Part shown: positions 62,118-64,000 of the stretch, piece after piece
Layout: each line of letters begins with the position of its first letter
Numbering within the stretch: the stretch's first letter is position 1
Assembly: GCA_001683895.1 (NCBI GenBank)
Contig: LXQJ01000029.1
Location: 1-64,000, forward strand
Source of the DNA: Luteimonas sp. ANT-B3E
GTDB taxonomy: Bacteria; Pseudomonadota; Gammaproteobacteria; Xanthomonadales; Xanthomonadaceae
DNA length: 64,000 nt
Direction: 5' to 3'
The notes under the pieces: generated by a model
Seen by the model: only the letters and a program-made list of their open reading frames with translations
What the model was told of the DNA's origin: nothing
The model's database searches: none
Position numbers and translations under genes: made by a program

Positions 62118-64000
62118 AATTCGCTCCCTCCGGGTATCAGGATCGAGGGCAAGGCGCTGTCAGGATGCGCCCTGAGCAGTTGGTAGGCGATGCCGCCCAC
62201 GCCGGTCATGAGGGCTGGCGCAAAAGCATCCCGCGCCATTCCACAGGAAGGCCCGTGATCCTCGAGGCTGGTCAGGATCAACCCGAGCAGTTGCTCACTA
62301 GATAACCCTTCTGGCCCCTCACCGGCACCAATTGCCTGCTCGAGCAATTCCCAAGCGCCCAGGTCGCCGTGGCAGGTGCAGTGATTCCAGCCAAGACCGA
62401 GGCGCCAGGTTGCGGCCGCGGATTGGCGCACTATTTTCCGCGTACGCGTATGCGCGAGTCGCGGATCCAGATCGGCATGGGCCAGTCCGATGCCAACCGA
62501 ACCATGGCACCAGACGGCAGCAGTTTTGGCGCCCTCGAGCATGCGCAGATCCAGCCAGTTCTGCTCCTCCTCGTCGAAGAGCGCATCCTCGAAGGCAAAC
62601 GCAGCTTGCGCTGTCTGCAGGTGGCGCGGCTCACCCGTCTCGCGAGCTAGTCTGGTCAGGGCCCAGCCGATGCCGGTGACGCCGTGCGCGAACCCGCCGA
62701 CGCCTTCCGGCCATTGGCTATGGCTCCAGAATGCCCGATCCTCTTTGCGCCGGGCCTGCTCGCATAGCCGATCACCAAACTGCCACGCCATTCCCAGGTA
62801 GCGCTCGTCCGCCGTCTTTCGTGCAAGGGCAAGCAGAGGAACGATCGCCCCCGCCGTGCCGGAAAGCATGTCGTGCATTTCATCGGCCGCAACGGCTTCG
62901 GGAATACCTGCGGCCAATGTACAGGCGCGTTCCAGCCAATTACCTCCTTTGATGTCCCAGTGCGCCAATGCCAGGTACATCCAGATCTGCGATCCCAGAC
63001 CGATGTAGGCGCCCGGCGCCGGCGGTCGAATCCTGATGCCCTGCTTGCGCAGACCCGCGCGCTTGGCCTCAGCCAGATCCAGAGTGCGCAGCGTAGCGGC
63101 GAACAGAGCTTCAAGACCCGCCACTGGGTCGGCGCGCCCGGCCGCGGTTTCGCGTAGGTACGCCCCTGCCAGGAGTGCGATGCCGGAAGTCCCGTTGTAC
63201 AAATCCTGTTCCAGCGGCTGTACCGCCCAGCCCGTTGGACTGAGAACCGGGGCGATCCATGCAACGCTACGATCGGCGCCATGAATGGCGTTGGTGATCA
63301 GGCCCCTAACAATCTGGGCAGCCTGACGCCGGCGGCGTCTGTCCAGATCGCCCGCGCGAACGCGCTTGGGCAGCAGCGAAGCACCATCGGGCATCCATCC
63401 ATCGTTGATATAAGCGCTAACCAACGACGCCTGAATGACGTTGCGTTCGAATTTCAGGTCGGCTGAACGCCATTGCTGGAAGGCGGTTTCTGCAAGATCG
63501 CGCCGCGGCAGCCAATGGGTTCCGCGTGGCCCCTCCAGTTGCCCGTCGCGCACAAGGGTCGAAAAGAAGGGAATGTCGCCCTCCATCAGATCCTCGATTT
63601 CAGCATCAATCACTGCAGGATCACTGGGCGCCGAAGACACGTTGACGGCCATTTTTGCCAGGAGATCGCGCGCACGCTGACGTGCCGGTTCCTGCTTGTG
63701 CAGCGAAACCGGGTGCCACAACATGCGGCCCACCTCGGCATACACCTCGGTGGCTCTCGGCACGACCCGAATGCGGCAGTTGGCAAAAGCTTCGACGCGG
63801 GCTTGTAAAACACCTGCGGCATCCAGGCGTTGTAGCGTGCCGGTTATCTCATCAAAGCCGGTCAGTACTTGGGGCCAGTACTGGGCAAGCGCGGGCTGCA
63901 GGCTCGGATGATTCTGCGAGATCGGCGTCTTGATCAGCGTGGTGCCGATGTGCGCCTCGTCAGAGCCGGCTTTGAGGATGCCAGGTTGCGGTAGCAATGG
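62114..64000 (-). CDS. Class II lanthipeptide synthetase LanM (C-terminal ~628 residues; start lies outside window)
   Basis: Bifunctional enzyme that dehydrates Ser/Thr and cyclises Cys onto them in a precursor peptide. The visible part begins in the dehydratase domain (DUF4135): ILKAGSDEAHIGTTLIKT, NCRIRVVPRATEVYAEVGRM and MEGDIPFFSTL. The LanC-like cyclase follows, with LYNGTSGIALLAGAYL. Zinc ligands are in VWCHGSVGIG and CTCHGDLGAWELL. The frame is open to the window edge; the N-terminal part and any precursor gene lie beyond 64000. The stop overlaps the ABC start. GC is clearly below that of the core genes, suggesting transfer. Confidence 0.92.
   Translation of the reverse strand, partial: PLLPQPGILKAGSDEAHIGTTLIKTPISQNHPSLQPALAQYWPQVLTGFDEITGTLQRLDAAGVLQARVEAFANCRIRVVPRATEVYAEVGRMLWHPVSLHKQEPARQRARDLLAKMAVNVSSAPSDPAVIDAEIEDLMEGDIPFFSTLVRDGQLEGPRGTHWLPRRDLAETAFQQWRSADLKFERNVIQASLVSAYINDGWMPDGASLLPKRVRAGDLDRRRRRQAAQIVRGLITNAIHGADRSVAWIAPVLSPTGWAVQPLEQDLYNGTSGIALLAGAYLRETAAGRADPVAGLEALFAATLRTLDLAEAKRAGLRKQGIRIRPPAPGAYIGLGSQIWMYLALAHWDIKGGNWLERACTLAAGIPEAVAADEMHDMLSGTAGAIVPLLALARKTADERYLGMAWQFGDRLCEQARRKEDRAFWSHSQWPEGVGGFAHGVTGIGWALTRLARETGEPRHLQTAQAAFAFEDALFDEEEQNWLDLRMLEGAKTAAVWCHGSVGIGLAHADLDPRLAHTRTRKIVRQSAAATWRLGLGWNHCTCHGDLGAWELLEQAIGAGEGPEGLSSEQLLGLILTSLEDHGPSCGMARDAFAPALMTGVGGIAYQLLRAHPDSALPSILIPGGSEF

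Noticed and set aside
1-64000. CRISPR arrays, rRNA and tRNA genes
   Set aside because: No regularly spaced identical repeats, and no cloverleaf or rRNA-like sequence was recognised on reading both strands.

Overview
The window is high-GC DNA (third codon positions of the core genes are almost all G or C) with a gene set typical of Xanthomonadaceae/Lysobacteraceae (Lysobacter, Luteimonas or Pseudoxanthomonas type). The clues are hemP plus a TonB receptor plus a DUF6607 protein, the Anbu/alpha-E/ATP-grasp cluster, a rimB-rimK pair, a lysine-rich histone-like protein, and methionine-cycle genes with an SAH riboswitch. The family-level assignment is inference from gene content; no rRNA or tRNA gene was seen.

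Layout. (1) 1-6.4 kb is accessory and visibly lower in GC. An IS256-family element abuts an IS3 transposase scrap. A run of single-gene units on the + strand follows: a broken GFA gene, an isoprenylcysteine methyltransferase-like gene, a HAD phosphatase, a VOC gene with an internal stop, two GNATs, a second VOC and a FosX-like gene. Nearly every gap holds a degenerate copy of a ~55-60 bp attC-like site, so I read the run as a decaying integron cassette array without a visible integrase. An XRE regulator with membrane helices ends the region. (2) 6.6-19.5 kb is core: rimB-rimK, an OmpR-type two-component system, ilvE, a secreted protein, metF, ahcY, the Anbu cluster and metK. metF, ahcY and metK share a palindromic motif near their starts, and ahcY also has an SAH riboswitch. 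(3) 19.6-25.7 kb is a decayed defence/toxin patch: VapBC remnants, a type IIG-like restriction-methylase broken by several single-base frameshifts, and an intact nucleotidyltransferase-fold gene behind a perfect inverted repeat.

(4) 25.9-58.6 kb is mostly ordinary chromosome. It carries a SWIM/SNF2 helicase, a YdjM-like membrane hydrolase, an exported beta-carbonic anhydrase, dusB, a ribokinase-nucleoside transporter pair, a diguanylate-cyclase-like protein with a GGQEF motif, the Fur-controlled heme uptake genes and qmcA-nfeD. Next come gcvT-gcvH, a histone H1-like protein, a serine hydrolase, lemA-M48, a GMC oxidoreductase, a COG3202-like transporter, a phosphoesterase, fadE with a divergent tetR, and pckG. 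(5) 58.8-64 kb drops in GC again and is the downstream end of a class II lanthipeptide cluster on the minus strand. It holds a LanM synthetase cut by the window edge, an ABC exporter that probably starts at a CTG overlapping the lanM stop, and a berberine-bridge-type FAD oxidase with both FAD-linking residues.

The most notable systems are the relic cassette array with its FosX-like member, the shared operator plus riboswitch control of the SAM cycle, and the LanM-ABC-FAD oxidase operon.
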